64,000 nucleotides of DNA from assembly GCF_024722015.1 (NCBI RefSeq), contig NZ_JANQBD010000020.1, positions 1 through 64,000 on the forward strand, given 5' to 3'. This DNA is from Paenibacillus radicis (ex Xue et al. 2023). Its GTDB lineage: Bacteria; Bacillota; Bacilli; Paenibacillales; NBRC-103111. Positions 8,305-16,534 of this stretch are shown here, piece after piece (position 1 is the first letter of the stretch; each line of letters starts with the position of its first letter). Under the pieces are notes generated by a model. The model was not told the origin of the DNA. It was given only the letters and a program-made list of their open reading frames with translations, and made no database searches. The position numbers and the translations under genes are program-made.

Positions 8305-9477
8305 ATGAAAAGAATGGTTATGCTGTTAATTGCTTTGACGCTGCTTAGTTCTGTAATTTATTTGCCTGTAAGCGTACAAGCTGCTCCCTCAATTTCTACA
8401 CATGCAGAAGCCGCGGCCTTGATAGATGTGCGTTCCGGGAGATTGCTGTACAGCACTCAGGGTGATAAATCCATGCGTATTGCCAGCTTAACTAAAATCA
8501 TGACGGCGATCGTTGCAATCGAGCATGGCAATCTATCGAGTACCGCTACTATAAGTAAAAATGCATTTGGCAAAGAAGGCTCCTCTATTTATTTGAGATT
8601 GAATGAAGAAATGAGCCTGCAGCATCTGCTTTATGGAATGATGCTGCGTTCAGGCAACGATGCAGCAACTGCGATTGCCGAGCATGTGGGAGGCACATTG
8701 GATGGATTTGTCTATCTGATGAATGAGAAGGCCAGAATGATCGGCATGGAGCATTCCAGCTTTAAAAACCCTTCCGGTCTGGATCAGGAAAACCACTATT
8801 CCACTGCAAACGATATGGCCAAGCTGACAGCCTACGCATTGCGAAATCCGGTATTTCAAGAGATCGTGAAGACGAAGGTGAAAAAAGCACCCAACCCCAA
8901 TGAAGCCTGGGATTACACATGGATGAATAAAAATAAGATGCTTAACCTGTATGAAGGCGCAGATGGAGTCAAGACGGGCTATACAAAGCTGTCTAAACGA
9001 TGCCTCGTATCCTCTGCTACACGTAATGGACAACAATTGGCTGTCGTTACTCTTAACGATTCAGATGACTGGGCTGACCATTCCAAGCTGTTGGACTATG
9101 GCTTTAAGAACTATCCTTTACAAACTTATGTTCAAAAAGGAGATGCCATCCAAGGTACGGAATATGTGGCAGGAGCCAGCTTCGCTTACCCTGTTCTTGA
9201 TGGGGAGAAAGCGCAAGTTACATCGAAATTAGATTTCAATGGTCAGGATTCGATATATTTTCGGATGGGAGAATTAGGAAAACAACAGTTTTTGTTAAAC
9301 GGCAAATCGATTGGCAGCGTGCCTATATATATGAAAGATAGCCCAAGACTGAAGCTTAAAGACAGCAGCGCATTTTCGTTTACGGAAACGGGAATAGGCG
9401 AAGTGTCAGTTATGGATAGATGGTTATTTAATTTGCATTTTTTAGTGAGAGTCTTGTTTATGGGAAATACCGATTGA
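8305..9477 (+). CDS. dacB: D-alanyl-D-alanine carboxypeptidase (DacB/PBP5*-like)
   Basis: Serine peptidase family S11 that trims pentapeptide stems of peptidoglycan. The 390-aa product has a signal peptide (residues 1-26, cut near VQA), SLTK (61-64, catalytic Ser61), SGN (116-118) and KTG (223-225), then a beta-rich C-terminal domain and a hydrophobic C-terminal anchor. Start is ATG 8305 after TTAGGAGG; upstream in-frame codons lie in the leader. Order dacB-spmA-spmB matches Bacillus, where these mother-cell genes adjust spore cortex cross-linking and core dehydration. Confidence 0.93.
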   Translation: MKRMVMLLIALTLLSSVIYLPVSVQAAPSISTHAEAAALIDVRSGRLLYSTQGDKSMRIASLTKIMTAIVAIEHGNLSSTATISKNAFGKEGSSIYLRLNEEMSLQHLLYGMMLRSGNDAATAIAEHVGGTLDGFVYLMNEKARMIGMEHSSFKNPSGLDQENHYSTANDMAKLTAYALRNPVFQEIVKTKVKKAPNPNEAWDYTWMNKNKMLNLYEGADGVKTGYTKLSKRCLVSSATRNGQQLAVVTLNDSDDWADHSKLLDYGFKNYPLQTYVQKGDAIQGTEYVAGASFAYPVLDGEKAQVTSKLDFNGQDSIYFRMGELGKQQFLLNGKSIGSVPIYMKDSPRLKLKDSSAFSFTETGIGEVSVMDRWLFNLHFLVRVLFMGNTD

Positions 9478-9509
9478 CAGCCAAATCGGGGAGGGAGTGG
9501 CGATAACTC

Positions 9510-10133
9510 ATGGTGAATGTAATTTGGTTATTTTTCATCGTTGCCGGCTTTATTGTCGCTGCAGCGCAGGGTAAGATAGAGTTGGTTACGCAGGCCACCT
9601 TTGACGGGGCCAAAAGCGGGGTAACCGTTTGCTTTGGTCTTATCAGCATCATGGTTTTTTGGCTTGGCATTATGCGTATCGCTGAGGATGCCGGTATGCT
9701 GCGAGTGCTGTCTGCGTTGCTTCGACCGGCTGTGCGCTTCTTATTTCCTAGTGTGCCCAAGGATCATCCGGCTTTGGGATATATCATGTCCAATATGGGA
9801 GCCAATATTTTGGGGCTTGGAAATGCAGCCACTCCGATGGGCATTAAGGCGATGCAGGAGCTGCAAACATTGAATTCCAATAAGGATATTGCCAGTCCGG
9901 CAATGTGCACGCTTCTTGCGCTCAACACTGCTAGCATTACGCTTATCCCAACTACATTAATTGCCATTCGTATGAATTATAACTCCGTTAACCCAGCTGA
10001 AATTGTTGGGACTACCTTGCTTGCAACGATTGTTTCGACTGTTGCTGCTATTCTTGTGGACAAATGGTACAGACGGAAATATTTAATGCTGCAGGGCCAA
10101 TCCTCCAAGCATAATCCAAAAGGGAAAGGATGA
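9510..10133 (+). CDS. spmA: Spore maturation protein A
   Basis: 207-aa membrane protein of the nucleoside-recognition (Gate) family with about five hydrophobic helices; GISIMVFWLGIMRIAEDAG-like and MGANILGLGNAATPMGI blocks are typical of SpmA. Needed with SpmB for spore core dehydration in Bacillus. Overlaps spmB by 4 nt (ATGA), so translation is coupled. Ribosome site GGGGAGGGAG upstream. Confidence 0.95.
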   Translation: MVNVIWLFFIVAGFIVAAAQGKIELVTQATFDGAKSGVTVCFGLISIMVFWLGIMRIAEDAGMLRVLSALLRPAVRFLFPSVPKDHPALGYIMSNMGANILGLGNAATPMGIKAMQELQTLNSNKDIASPAMCTLLALNTASITLIPTTLIAIRMNYNSVNPAEIVGTTLLATIVSTVAAILVDKWYRRKYLMLQGQSSKHNPKGKG

Positions 10134-10672
10134 TTCCCTTGTACTCAATCGTGAATTTAATTTCGGCGTGGGCCATTCCTGTTATCATTGTTTTTATTCC
10201 GTTATATGCAGTGTATCGTAAAGTACCGGTCTATGAATCGTTTGTTGATGGTGCGAAGGAGGGCTTTGACACAGCAATCCGCATTATCCCTCATCTTGTC
10301 GGGATGATGGTGGCAATCAGTGTATTTCGTGCATCAGGAGCTATGGAGCTGATGCTTGGGTGGTCGAGGCCCTTCTTCGAGATGATTGGAATACCAAGTG
10401 AAGTGCTGCCTTTAGCGATCTTGCGTCCAATTACGGGGGCAGGGTCGCTCGCGTTCACTACCGATTTGCTGCAGCAATTTGGTCCGGATTCCATGGTAGG
10501 TCGTATCGCTTCGACAATTCAGGGCAGTACAGATACAACCTTATATGTGATCACTGTTTACTTTGGGGCTATCGGTATTCGTAAAGCAAGTTATGCTCTT
10601 AAGGTAGGATTAATTTCGGATATTGTTGGTTTTGTGGCCTCTATACTTATTTGTTATTTAGTTTTTGCCTAG
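10130..10672 (+). CDS. spmB: Spore maturation protein B
   Basis: 180-aa membrane protein, partner of SpmA. The family blocks AKEGFDTAIRIIPHLVGMM, RPITGAGSLAFTTDLL and GSTDTTLYVITVYFGAIGIRKA are all present. Start ATG 10130 overlaps the spmA stop. Confidence 0.95.
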   Translation: MIPLYSIVNLISAWAIPVIIVFIPLYAVYRKVPVYESFVDGAKEGFDTAIRIIPHLVGMMVAISVFRASGAMELMLGWSRPFFEMIGIPSEVLPLAILRPITGAGSLAFTTDLLQQFGPDSMVGRIASTIQGSTDTTLYVITVYFGAIGIRKASYALKVGLISDIVGFVASILICYLVFA

Positions 10673-11120
10673 AACCCTCGCTTTTCTCCGCACATATACT
10701 GTACCAGCTAACGCATTAGAAGTGATAACCGGCTTCAAGCTGCAATGGAAGCTATGGTTGCACATAGGAGTGAGCTGCGTGCAGTTTTTTGGAATTGTCA
10801 TTCACCATTCAATTTGTCCCTCCATCAATGGAAAAGGGTATGATTTTTTTATCACCCGCAATGGATCGATCATCCCTTCTTCCGAACAAACAGACCCTTT
10901 GTATATTCATATTTGCCTGGAAGGTGATTTCTCCGATCACCGTCATCCTTTTTCATTAGAAGAAAAAGAGCAATTTTTTTTGTTGAATAAATTGGTTTTA
11001 AGATTGGCGGATACGTTCAAGTTCCAGCATGATGACATTTTCCCTCATACTATATCTTGCCCGGGCGCATTCTTTCCTTGGTCGCAGCTTGTGATTTCGT
11101 CTGAGGATAGGTATCATTAG
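10665..11120 (+). CDS. Small amidase_2 / peptidoglycan-recognition-like protein
   Basis: 151 aa. VIHHSICPS, GKGYDFFITRNGSI, HICLEGDFS and a late PHTISCPGAFFPW follow the order seen in type 2 N-acetylmuramoyl-L-alanine amidases (zinc ligands His, His, Cys). The last His-Cys spacing is shorter than usual, so zinc binding and activity are uncertain. No signal peptide is evident, but a Trp/Leu-rich N-terminal stretch could associate with membrane. The TTG start at 10665 overlaps the spmB stop and has no clear ribosome site; translational coupling or a later start is possible. Position after spmB suggests a cortex-related role (inference). Confidence 0.65.
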   Translation: MPRTLAFLRTYTVPANALEVITGFKLQWKLWLHIGVSCVQFFGIVIHHSICPSINGKGYDFFITRNGSIIPSSEQTDPLYIHICLEGDFSDHRHPFSLEEKEQFFLLNKLVLRLADTFKFQHDDIFPHTISCPGAFFPWSQLVISSEDRYH

Positions 11121-11141
11121 GGTTGAGGTGAATAGAGACCA

Positions 11142-11888
11142 ATGGAACGATTACAAAAAGTATTGGCAGAAGCGGGAGTTGCCTCCCGGAGAAAATGTGA
11201 GGAATTAATTACTGCAGGCCGTGTTATGGTCAATGGCGAAGTGGTCACAACCTTGGGCGTGAAAGTAAGCGCCAACCAGGATGTGATCCATGTGGACGGA
11301 CGAGCCATCCGGCAGCAGAAAAAGGTATATGTGCTCTTTCATAAGCCAAAGGGAGTTATTACAAGTGCTTCGGATCCAGGCGGACGCAAAATTGTCACAG
11401 ACTTTATTAAGGATATCCCTGAGCGGATATACCCGGTCGGCCGGCTGGATTATGACACAGAAGGGCTTCTGCTGTTAACTAATGACGGCGAGTTTGCCAA
11501 TCTGTTGACACATCCGAAGCACCATGTCCCTCGTACATATCATGCTACTGTAAAAGGTGTGCCTCATGGATCACTTTTGGACAAGCTGCGCAGCGGGATT
11601 GAGCTGGAGGACGGTATGACTGCTCCTGCAGAGGTTGATTATCATGACATCAATCCGGAAAGTAAAGAAACTATCGTCTCCATAACCATTTATGAGGGTC
11701 GAAACAGACAGGTTCGCCGGATGTTCGATGCGATCCAATTTCCCGTCACCAGGCTTCGACGCGTTATGTTTGGGCCGTTGGCTCTGACAGGTGTCGGGCG
11801 CGGCAGATATCGCCATTTAACAACACATGAAATCAAAGAACTGACAGACAACGCGCTCAAGACACATAATATTCAAAAAGGGAAATAA
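11142..11888 (+). CDS. rluB: 23S rRNA pseudouridine synthase RluB
   Basis: 248 aa. The N-terminal S4 RNA-binding domain (1-60: ERLQKVLAEAGVASRRKCEELI) is followed by the RsuA/RluB/E/F catalytic domain with PVGRLDYDTEGLLLLTNDG, which carries the catalytic Asp, and EGRNRQVRRMF. Modifies the peptidyl transferase region of 23S rRNA. Ribosome site GGTTGAGGTG upstream. It precedes resA, as ypuL/rluB does in Bacillus. Confidence 0.95.
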   Translation: MERLQKVLAEAGVASRRKCEELITAGRVMVNGEVVTTLGVKVSANQDVIHVDGRAIRQQKKVYVLFHKPKGVITSASDPGGRKIVTDFIKDIPERIYPVGRLDYDTEGLLLLTNDGEFANLLTHPKHHVPRTYHATVKGVPHGSLLDKLRSGIELEDGMTAPAEVDYHDINPESKETIVSITIYEGRNRQVRRMFDAIQFPVTRLRRVMFGPLALTGVGRGRYRHLTTHEIKELTDNALKTHNIQKGK

Positions 11889-11955
11889 GCACGGACTGTA
11901 ATTTTCGATATAATAGGTGTTAGGTTCGATAAGCAAAGGTTTGAGGTGTAAACCA

Positions 11956-12483
11956 ATGGGAAAAAATAAACGATGGGTGCAGCTGATTATTTTTTCTGCT
12001 GTTCTTTTGATTGGGGCGTTAACGTTAATCAATAATTTGTATGCTAAGGACAAGAAACCTGTAGAAGGCAGCAAGGCTCCGGATTTCACGCTTGTTGGGT
12101 TGGATGGCAAGAAGCATCAGCTGTCTGATTATAAAGGGAAGACGGTAATGATCAACTTCTGGGGTACTTTCTGTCCTCCTTGTAAAGATGAAATGCCGGC
12201 GATCCAGCATCAGTTTGATAAACGAAACGCTCAGAAGGTGGAATTTTTTGGTTTGAATTTGGGGGAAAGCAAGATTACCGTCCAAAATTTCATTGATCAA
12301 TACAAAATTACTTTTCCTATCTTGCTGGATGATAACGAGGAAACGCGCAAGCGCTACGGTGTTATGAATTACCCCACGACCTTTTTTGTTGGCCCCGACG
12401 GTAAAATCGCCAAGATTTGGATCGGCGAAATGACAGAAGCCTTCATTGAGCAAACCGTTGCTTCCATCTCAGCTTCCAAGTAA
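11956..12483 (+). CDS. resA: Thiol-disulfide oxidoreductase ResA
   Basis: 175 aa, membrane-anchored by one N-terminal helix (residues about 8-28) with a thioredoxin-like domain outside. The active site is WGTFCPPC (cysteines 73 and 76). Keeps apocytochrome c CXXCH thiols reduced for heme attachment. ATG 11956 follows GAGGTG at 11943-11948; an in-frame ATG at 11917 overlaps the -10 box TATAAT (11909-11914), so it cannot be the start of that transcript. The cis-Pro loop NYPTTFF is present. First gene of the res group. Confidence 0.93.
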   Translation: MGKNKRWVQLIIFSAVLLIGALTLINNLYAKDKKPVEGSKAPDFTLVGLDGKKHQLSDYKGKTVMINFWGTFCPPCKDEMPAIQHQFDKRNAQKVEFFGLNLGESKITVQNFIDQYKITFPILLDDNEETRKRYGVMNYPTTFFVGPDGKIAKIWIGEMTEAFIEQTVASISASK

Positions 12484-12519
12484 CTTCTGTATCGGTCCTG
12501 AAGACAAATAAGGTTGAAC

Positions 12520-12566
12520 GCCGGGGATTATTTAAATCCTGCTTAAATTCTGGCTTTTCTTTTGTT
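12520..12566 (+). terminator. Possible weak terminator after resA
   Basis: GCC...GGC enclosing GGATT / AATCC, followed by TTTTCTTTTGTTTTCTC. The stem is imperfect. Confidence 0.4.
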
Positions 12567-12587
12567 TTCTCTTGTTCTACACAAGCG

Positions 12588-12648
12588 ACGCAAACGACCC
12601 GGGGGAGTTTGCTTATCTTACTACTAAATAACGACTAGAGTTATTTGT
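12588..12648 (+). other. Two small hairpins in the resA-resB gap
   Basis: GCAAAC (12590-12595) pairs with GTTTGC (12607-12612), and AAATAAC with GTTATTT (about 12626-12646). They precede the double-stem element. Together with it they fill most of the 373-bp gap 12484-12856, in which no gene was seen. Confidence 0.45.
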
Positions 12649-12670
12649 CTCGGTGGTTTGCTTCAGTGGA

Positions 12671-12788
12671 GTAAAAGAGAGCAGCCGGAGAGTTTACGCG
12701 CCGCCTTTGAAAGAGTGTTCCTACAACGTAGTTCTTTTCCGAATCAGGGAACACTCTTTCAACAGCGGCCGCAGGCGCTCTCTTTTAC
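12671..12788 (+). repeat. Double-stem element, copy A
   Basis: An outer 12-bp perfect stem (GTAAAAGAGAGC 12671-12682; GCTCTCTTTTAC 12777-12788) encloses an inner 15-bp perfect stem (TTGAAAGAGTGTTCC 12707-12721; GGAACACTCTTTCAA 12748-12762). GAGTTTACGCGCCGCC lies before the inner stem and CAGCGGCCGCAGGC after it, and GCCGC/GCGGC can also pair. Copy B at 26714-26829 keeps these linkers but has different, still complementary, stems. No T run follows, so it is not an ordinary terminator. Confidence 0.75.
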
Positions 12789-12856
12789 GCAACGCTGCAC
12801 AGCTAATAAGCTGCAACGCTGAACTAACTCACAAATATTCTTTATGGAGGACCACC

Positions 12857-14545
12857 ATGATTCAAAACACAAAATGCGAATGCGGACACCAGAATCATGT
12901 AGGTACCGTTCTTTGCGAATCCTGTGGCAAGCCCTTGTATGAGGTCAAGGGAGAAGCTCCACTTGAAATGCGCTACGATGGGGTGGCCAGACGGTCACAG
13001 AAGGAAAATCCAAACCTTCTGGATAAAGTATGGAACTTTTTTTCCTCTGTAAAGATCGCTATTTATCTGATTATTATTACACTCATAGGATCATCGCTGG
13101 GTACGATATATCCTCAGGAAAGCACCTTTCTCAATTTTGATGCTTCTACCTACTACAAGGACACCTATGGAACATTTGGAGAAATTTATTATTTATTAGG
13201 TTTATCGCACACTTTCGAATCATGGTGGTTTATTGGCCTCCTTTTTATGATTGGGACGTCGCTTGTCGTGTGTAGCTTGGATCGTGTACTGCCGCTTTAC
13301 CGTGCACTCAATAAGCAGCAGATTCGCAAACATCTGGACTTTATTTTACGGCAAAAGGTATCTTACGAAGGACCGTTTAACAATAAAAAACCGGCTTCCG
13401 CTGAGGACTCTAAGGCAGAGGAATTGGAATGGGTAGATCAAGCCGCTGTGCTGCTTAAAAAACAGAATTACCGTGTACACAAGGATGGAACCGCATTACT
13501 TGCGGAGAAATACAGGTTTAGCCGCTGGGGTCCATACATCAATCACATTGGCCTCATTATTTTTCTCATGGCTGTGTTGATGAGAGGTATTCCAGGCTGG
13601 CATATGGATCAACATATTGCATTTCCTGAGGGTCAAGCTGTCAAAATTACGGACACACCTTATTATTTGAAAAATGAAAAATTTACACTTGAATATTATA
13701 GCGAGCAGGAAATGTCTGAAGGTTTCCGCGAGAAGCAGCAGGCTGTTCCCAAAGTGTATGAGACCAAAGCCGTCTTGTATGAATGCACGGCTGATTGCAA
13801 TGATTCCGGGAAAGAGCCGCAGCTCAAGGAAGTGTACCGACAAGATATTATCGTCAATACGCCGCTTCAATATAAAGGTTTTATGGCCTATCAATTCGAT
13901 TATAAGGAATCACCGATGCTGATTTCAGTGAAGCCGACTCTCAAAAATAAAAAAACAGGCGAAGCTTACGGAAGTATTGATCTTTCCATGTCGAGACCGG
14001 CTGAAAGCTATAAAGCTGGTGCTTATACTTTGACATTGAAAGCTTATTTCCCTGATTTTGGGTTGGATTCCAAGGGCATGCCGATGACTAACTCGAATGA
14101 ACCGAAAATGCCTGCCTTTATTTTTTCTATAACAGGACCTGATTTGCTGCCGCAAGGCGAGCCTTATCTTTATTTCCCAAGACAGATAGATAAGGAAGCA
14201 TTTCAGCAGGATAAAATCAATGGAGCCATGGCCGACAAGCTGGAGTTATCTGTAAATTCAATGACCGATGTTAAATTTTCCGAATATATCAGTTATTTAA
14301 ACATACGTATTGACCGGGCTATGCCGTTCGTTTGGGTTGGAGCTACGATTTCAATGATTGGCTTAATTATGGGCTTTTATTGGCATCATAGACGGATTTG
14401 GCTTCGTATTGATAATGGAAAATTAGCGTTGGGTGCGCATACAAGCAAAAACTGGTTTGGGGTCCGTAAGGAAGTAGCACAATTTCTTCATAAGTCAGGT
14501 ATAGATGTAGATCCTAAATCGTTGGAAGCAGGAGTGGTGAAATAG
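12857..14545 (+). CDS. resB: Cytochrome c biogenesis protein ResB
   Basis: 562 aa from ATG 12857 (TATGGAGGACC just upstream; upstream in-frame codons run through the repeat element). Part of the system II heme lyase with ResC. It has an N-terminal zinc-ribbon-like CxC...CxxC segment (residues 7-25), three transmembrane helices near 75-95, 125-145 and 220-240, a large extracytoplasmic domain, and a last helix near 500-520, as in ResB. Its stop overlaps the resC start. The zinc-ribbon extension is an addition to the usual ResB core. Confidence 0.92.
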   Translation: MIQNTKCECGHQNHVGTVLCESCGKPLYEVKGEAPLEMRYDGVARRSQKENPNLLDKVWNFFSSVKIAIYLIIITLIGSSLGTIYPQESTFLNFDASTYYKDTYGTFGEIYYLLGLSHTFESWWFIGLLFMIGTSLVVCSLDRVLPLYRALNKQQIRKHLDFILRQKVSYEGPFNNKKPASAEDSKAEELEWVDQAAVLLKKQNYRVHKDGTALLAEKYRFSRWGPYINHIGLIIFLMAVLMRGIPGWHMDQHIAFPEGQAVKITDTPYYLKNEKFTLEYYSEQEMSEGFREKQQAVPKVYETKAVLYECTADCNDSGKEPQLKEVYRQDIIVNTPLQYKGFMAYQFDYKESPMLISVKPTLKNKKTGEAYGSIDLSMSRPAESYKAGAYTLTLKAYFPDFGLDSKGMPMTNSNEPKMPAFIFSITGPDLLPQGEPYLYFPRQIDKEAFQQDKINGAMADKLELSVNSMTDVKFSEYISYLNIRIDRAMPFVWVGATISMIGLIMGFYWHHRRIWLRIDNGKLALGAHTSKNWFGVRKEVAQFLHKSGIDVDPKSLEAGVVK

Positions 14546-15792
14546 TGGACAGCAGTCTGTTTTTGTTAATCGCGTTTATTGTGTACAATGCTGCATTCTT
14601 GAGCTTTGTTATCGCAATTCTCGGCAAAAAGTGGAATCAGAATGATCCTGAGGCACACATAAAGAAATGGGGAAATGTTTCAATAGGATTGACTATTGTC
14701 GGCTTCCTTGGCCATGTTTCTTTTTTCTTCTTGCGTTGGGCGGAAGGCGGGCATATTCCAATCAGCAATATGTATGAATTTATGACCTTCCTCGGCATGA
14801 TGATTATGTTTGCTTTTATCATTGTTTATTTTCTGTACCGTGCTCCGGTGCTTGGTGCTTTTGCACTTCCCGTTGGCATTATCATTATCGCCTATGCTTC
14901 GGTATTTCCTAAAGAAATTCAACCATTGATTCCCGCCTTGCAAAGCTATTGGCTCAAAATCCACGTGACTACTGCTGCGACAGGCGAAGCCTTCTTTGCC
15001 GTAGGTTTTGCGGCCGGACTTATGTACTTGCTGCGCAGTGTTAATTTCAAAAGCAAGGAAGCTGCAGATCGTAAAGAGCAGCGTGGGGTTGAGTTCACGT
15101 TATTTTTCCTGGTTATGATCATCGCGTTCGTTGTATCTATATTCGGATTCAATGCATCAGGCTATCATGCCAAGTTTGCGAACGATGTTACATACACCGA
15201 TAAAGAGGGTATTGAACGTACTATAAAGCAGCCAGTAGATTATGTGCTGCCACCGATCTTTAAGCCATACCAAGGGGAGCAATTGGATATGAAACCGTTC
15301 CTCGGTATGACAGAAGCCCCATTCGAAGCTCCATCATGGATGAAGGGAGCGAATGCAGGACGGAAGCTGAATACGGTTGTATGGTCTGTTCTTGCGGGCT
15401 TGATCTTGTATGGTTTGCTTCGGATTGTTGTCCGTAAACCGTTGGGTACAGCGCTAAGTCCGATGCTCCATGGTATTGATGGAGAGGATATCGATGAGAT
15501 CAGCTATCGGGCGATCGCCATTGGTTATCCCATTTTCACACTGGGAGCATTGATATTCGCTATGATATGGGCTGCTGAAGCCTGGGGACGCTTCTGGGGA
15601 TGGGATCCCAAAGAAGTATGGGCATTAATTACATGGTTGTACTATGCCGCCTATTTACATTTGCGTTTATCCAAAGGCTGGCAGGGGAAGAAGTCTGCGT
15701 GGCTTGCGGTTATTGGGTTTATGGTTGTAATGTTTACATTAATCGGCGTTAACCTTGTTATTGCCGGACTACATTCTTACTCGGGCGTATAA
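14545..15792 (+). CDS. resC: Cytochrome c biogenesis protein ResC/CcsA
   Basis: 415-aa polytopic protein with the tryptophan-rich heme-binding motif WGRFWGWDPKEVWALITW near residues 350-370 and conserved histidines flanking it. With ResB it exports heme and attaches it to apocytochromes outside the membrane. GTG start at 14545 shares a base with the resB stop; AGGAGTGG lies 10 nt upstream. Confidence 0.94.
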   Translation: MDSSLFLLIAFIVYNAAFLSFVIAILGKKWNQNDPEAHIKKWGNVSIGLTIVGFLGHVSFFFLRWAEGGHIPISNMYEFMTFLGMMIMFAFIIVYFLYRAPVLGAFALPVGIIIIAYASVFPKEIQPLIPALQSYWLKIHVTTAATGEAFFAVGFAAGLMYLLRSVNFKSKEAADRKEQRGVEFTLFFLVMIIAFVVSIFGFNASGYHAKFANDVTYTDKEGIERTIKQPVDYVLPPIFKPYQGEQLDMKPFLGMTEAPFEAPSWMKGANAGRKLNTVVWSVLAGLILYGLLRIVVRKPLGTALSPMLHGIDGEDIDEISYRAIAIGYPIFTLGALIFAMIWAAEAWGRFWGWDPKEVWALITWLYYAAYLHLRLSKGWQGKKSAWLAVIGFMVVMFTLIGVNLVIAGLHSYSGV

Positions 15793-15816
15793 TTTATTGA
15801 GAAAGGGCTGATATCC

Positions 15817-16533
15817 ATGCAAGAAGCGAAAATGACAATATTGGTAGTCGATGATGAAGAGAGAATTCGCCGATTACTGCGGATGTATTTGGAAAAGGAA
15901 AATTTTATTATCGAAGAGGCGGAAGATGGCGAGACAGCTCTGAAATATGCATTGGAAGTTGACTATGATTTGATACTTCTTGATGTCATGCTGCCTGGTA
16001 TCGATGGCAATGAGGTGTGTGCAAGATTGCGTCAGGTAAAGTCTACGCCGGTTATCATGCTAACAGCTAAAGGTGAAGAGACGAACCGTGTCCAAGGCTT
16101 TGAAATGGGTGCTGATGACTACGTTGTGAAGCCTTTTAGCCCGCGTGAGGTGATTTATCGGGTCAAAGCGATTTTGCGCAGATCATCCGTTACGGCTTAC
16201 TTGTCCAAGGAAGTTAACACCAGCAACAATATCGTGTTCCCGAACCTTGTAATTGAGCATGACGCTCACCGTGTAAGTGCCGGTGGACAAGAAGTGGCTC
16301 TAACTCCTAAAGAATATGAGCTGCTGCATTATTTGGCTGTTTCTCCGGATAAAGTGTTTTCCCGTGAGGAGCTATTAAAGGACGTTTGGAATTACGAGTT
16401 TTTTGGGGATCTACGTACCGTTGATACTCATGTTAAAAGGCTGAGAGAGAAGTTGAATAAGGTATCTCCGGATGCTGCATCCATGATTACAACTGTGTGG
16501 GGTGTAGGTTACAAGCTAGAGGTGCCTAAGTAA
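15817..16533 (+). CDS. resD: Response regulator ResD
   Basis: 238 aa, OmpR/PhoB type. Receiver domain 1-120 has the acidic pocket DDEE (12-15), phospho-acceptor D56 in LILLDVMLPG, and the PF Lys signal (VVKPFSP). The C-terminal winged helix (140-236) contains RTVDTHVKRLREKL. In Bacillus ResD activates genes for low-oxygen and nitrate respiration. Two nt separate it from resE. Confidence 0.94.
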   Translation: MQEAKMTILVVDDEERIRRLLRMYLEKENFIIEEAEDGETALKYALEVDYDLILLDVMLPGIDGNEVCARLRQVKSTPVIMLTAKGEETNRVQGFEMGADDYVVKPFSPREVIYRVKAILRRSSVTAYLSKEVNTSNNIVFPNLVIEHDAHRVSAGGQEVALTPKEYELLHYLAVSPDKVFSREELLKDVWNYEFFGDLRTVDTHVKRLREKLNKVSPDAASMITTVWGVGYKLEVPK

Positions 16534-16534
16534 A

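Noticed and set aside
12653..12856. N-terminal extension of ResB through the repeat element
   Set aside because: No ribosome site, and the translated extension comes entirely from the palindromic element; ATG 12857 has GGAGG.
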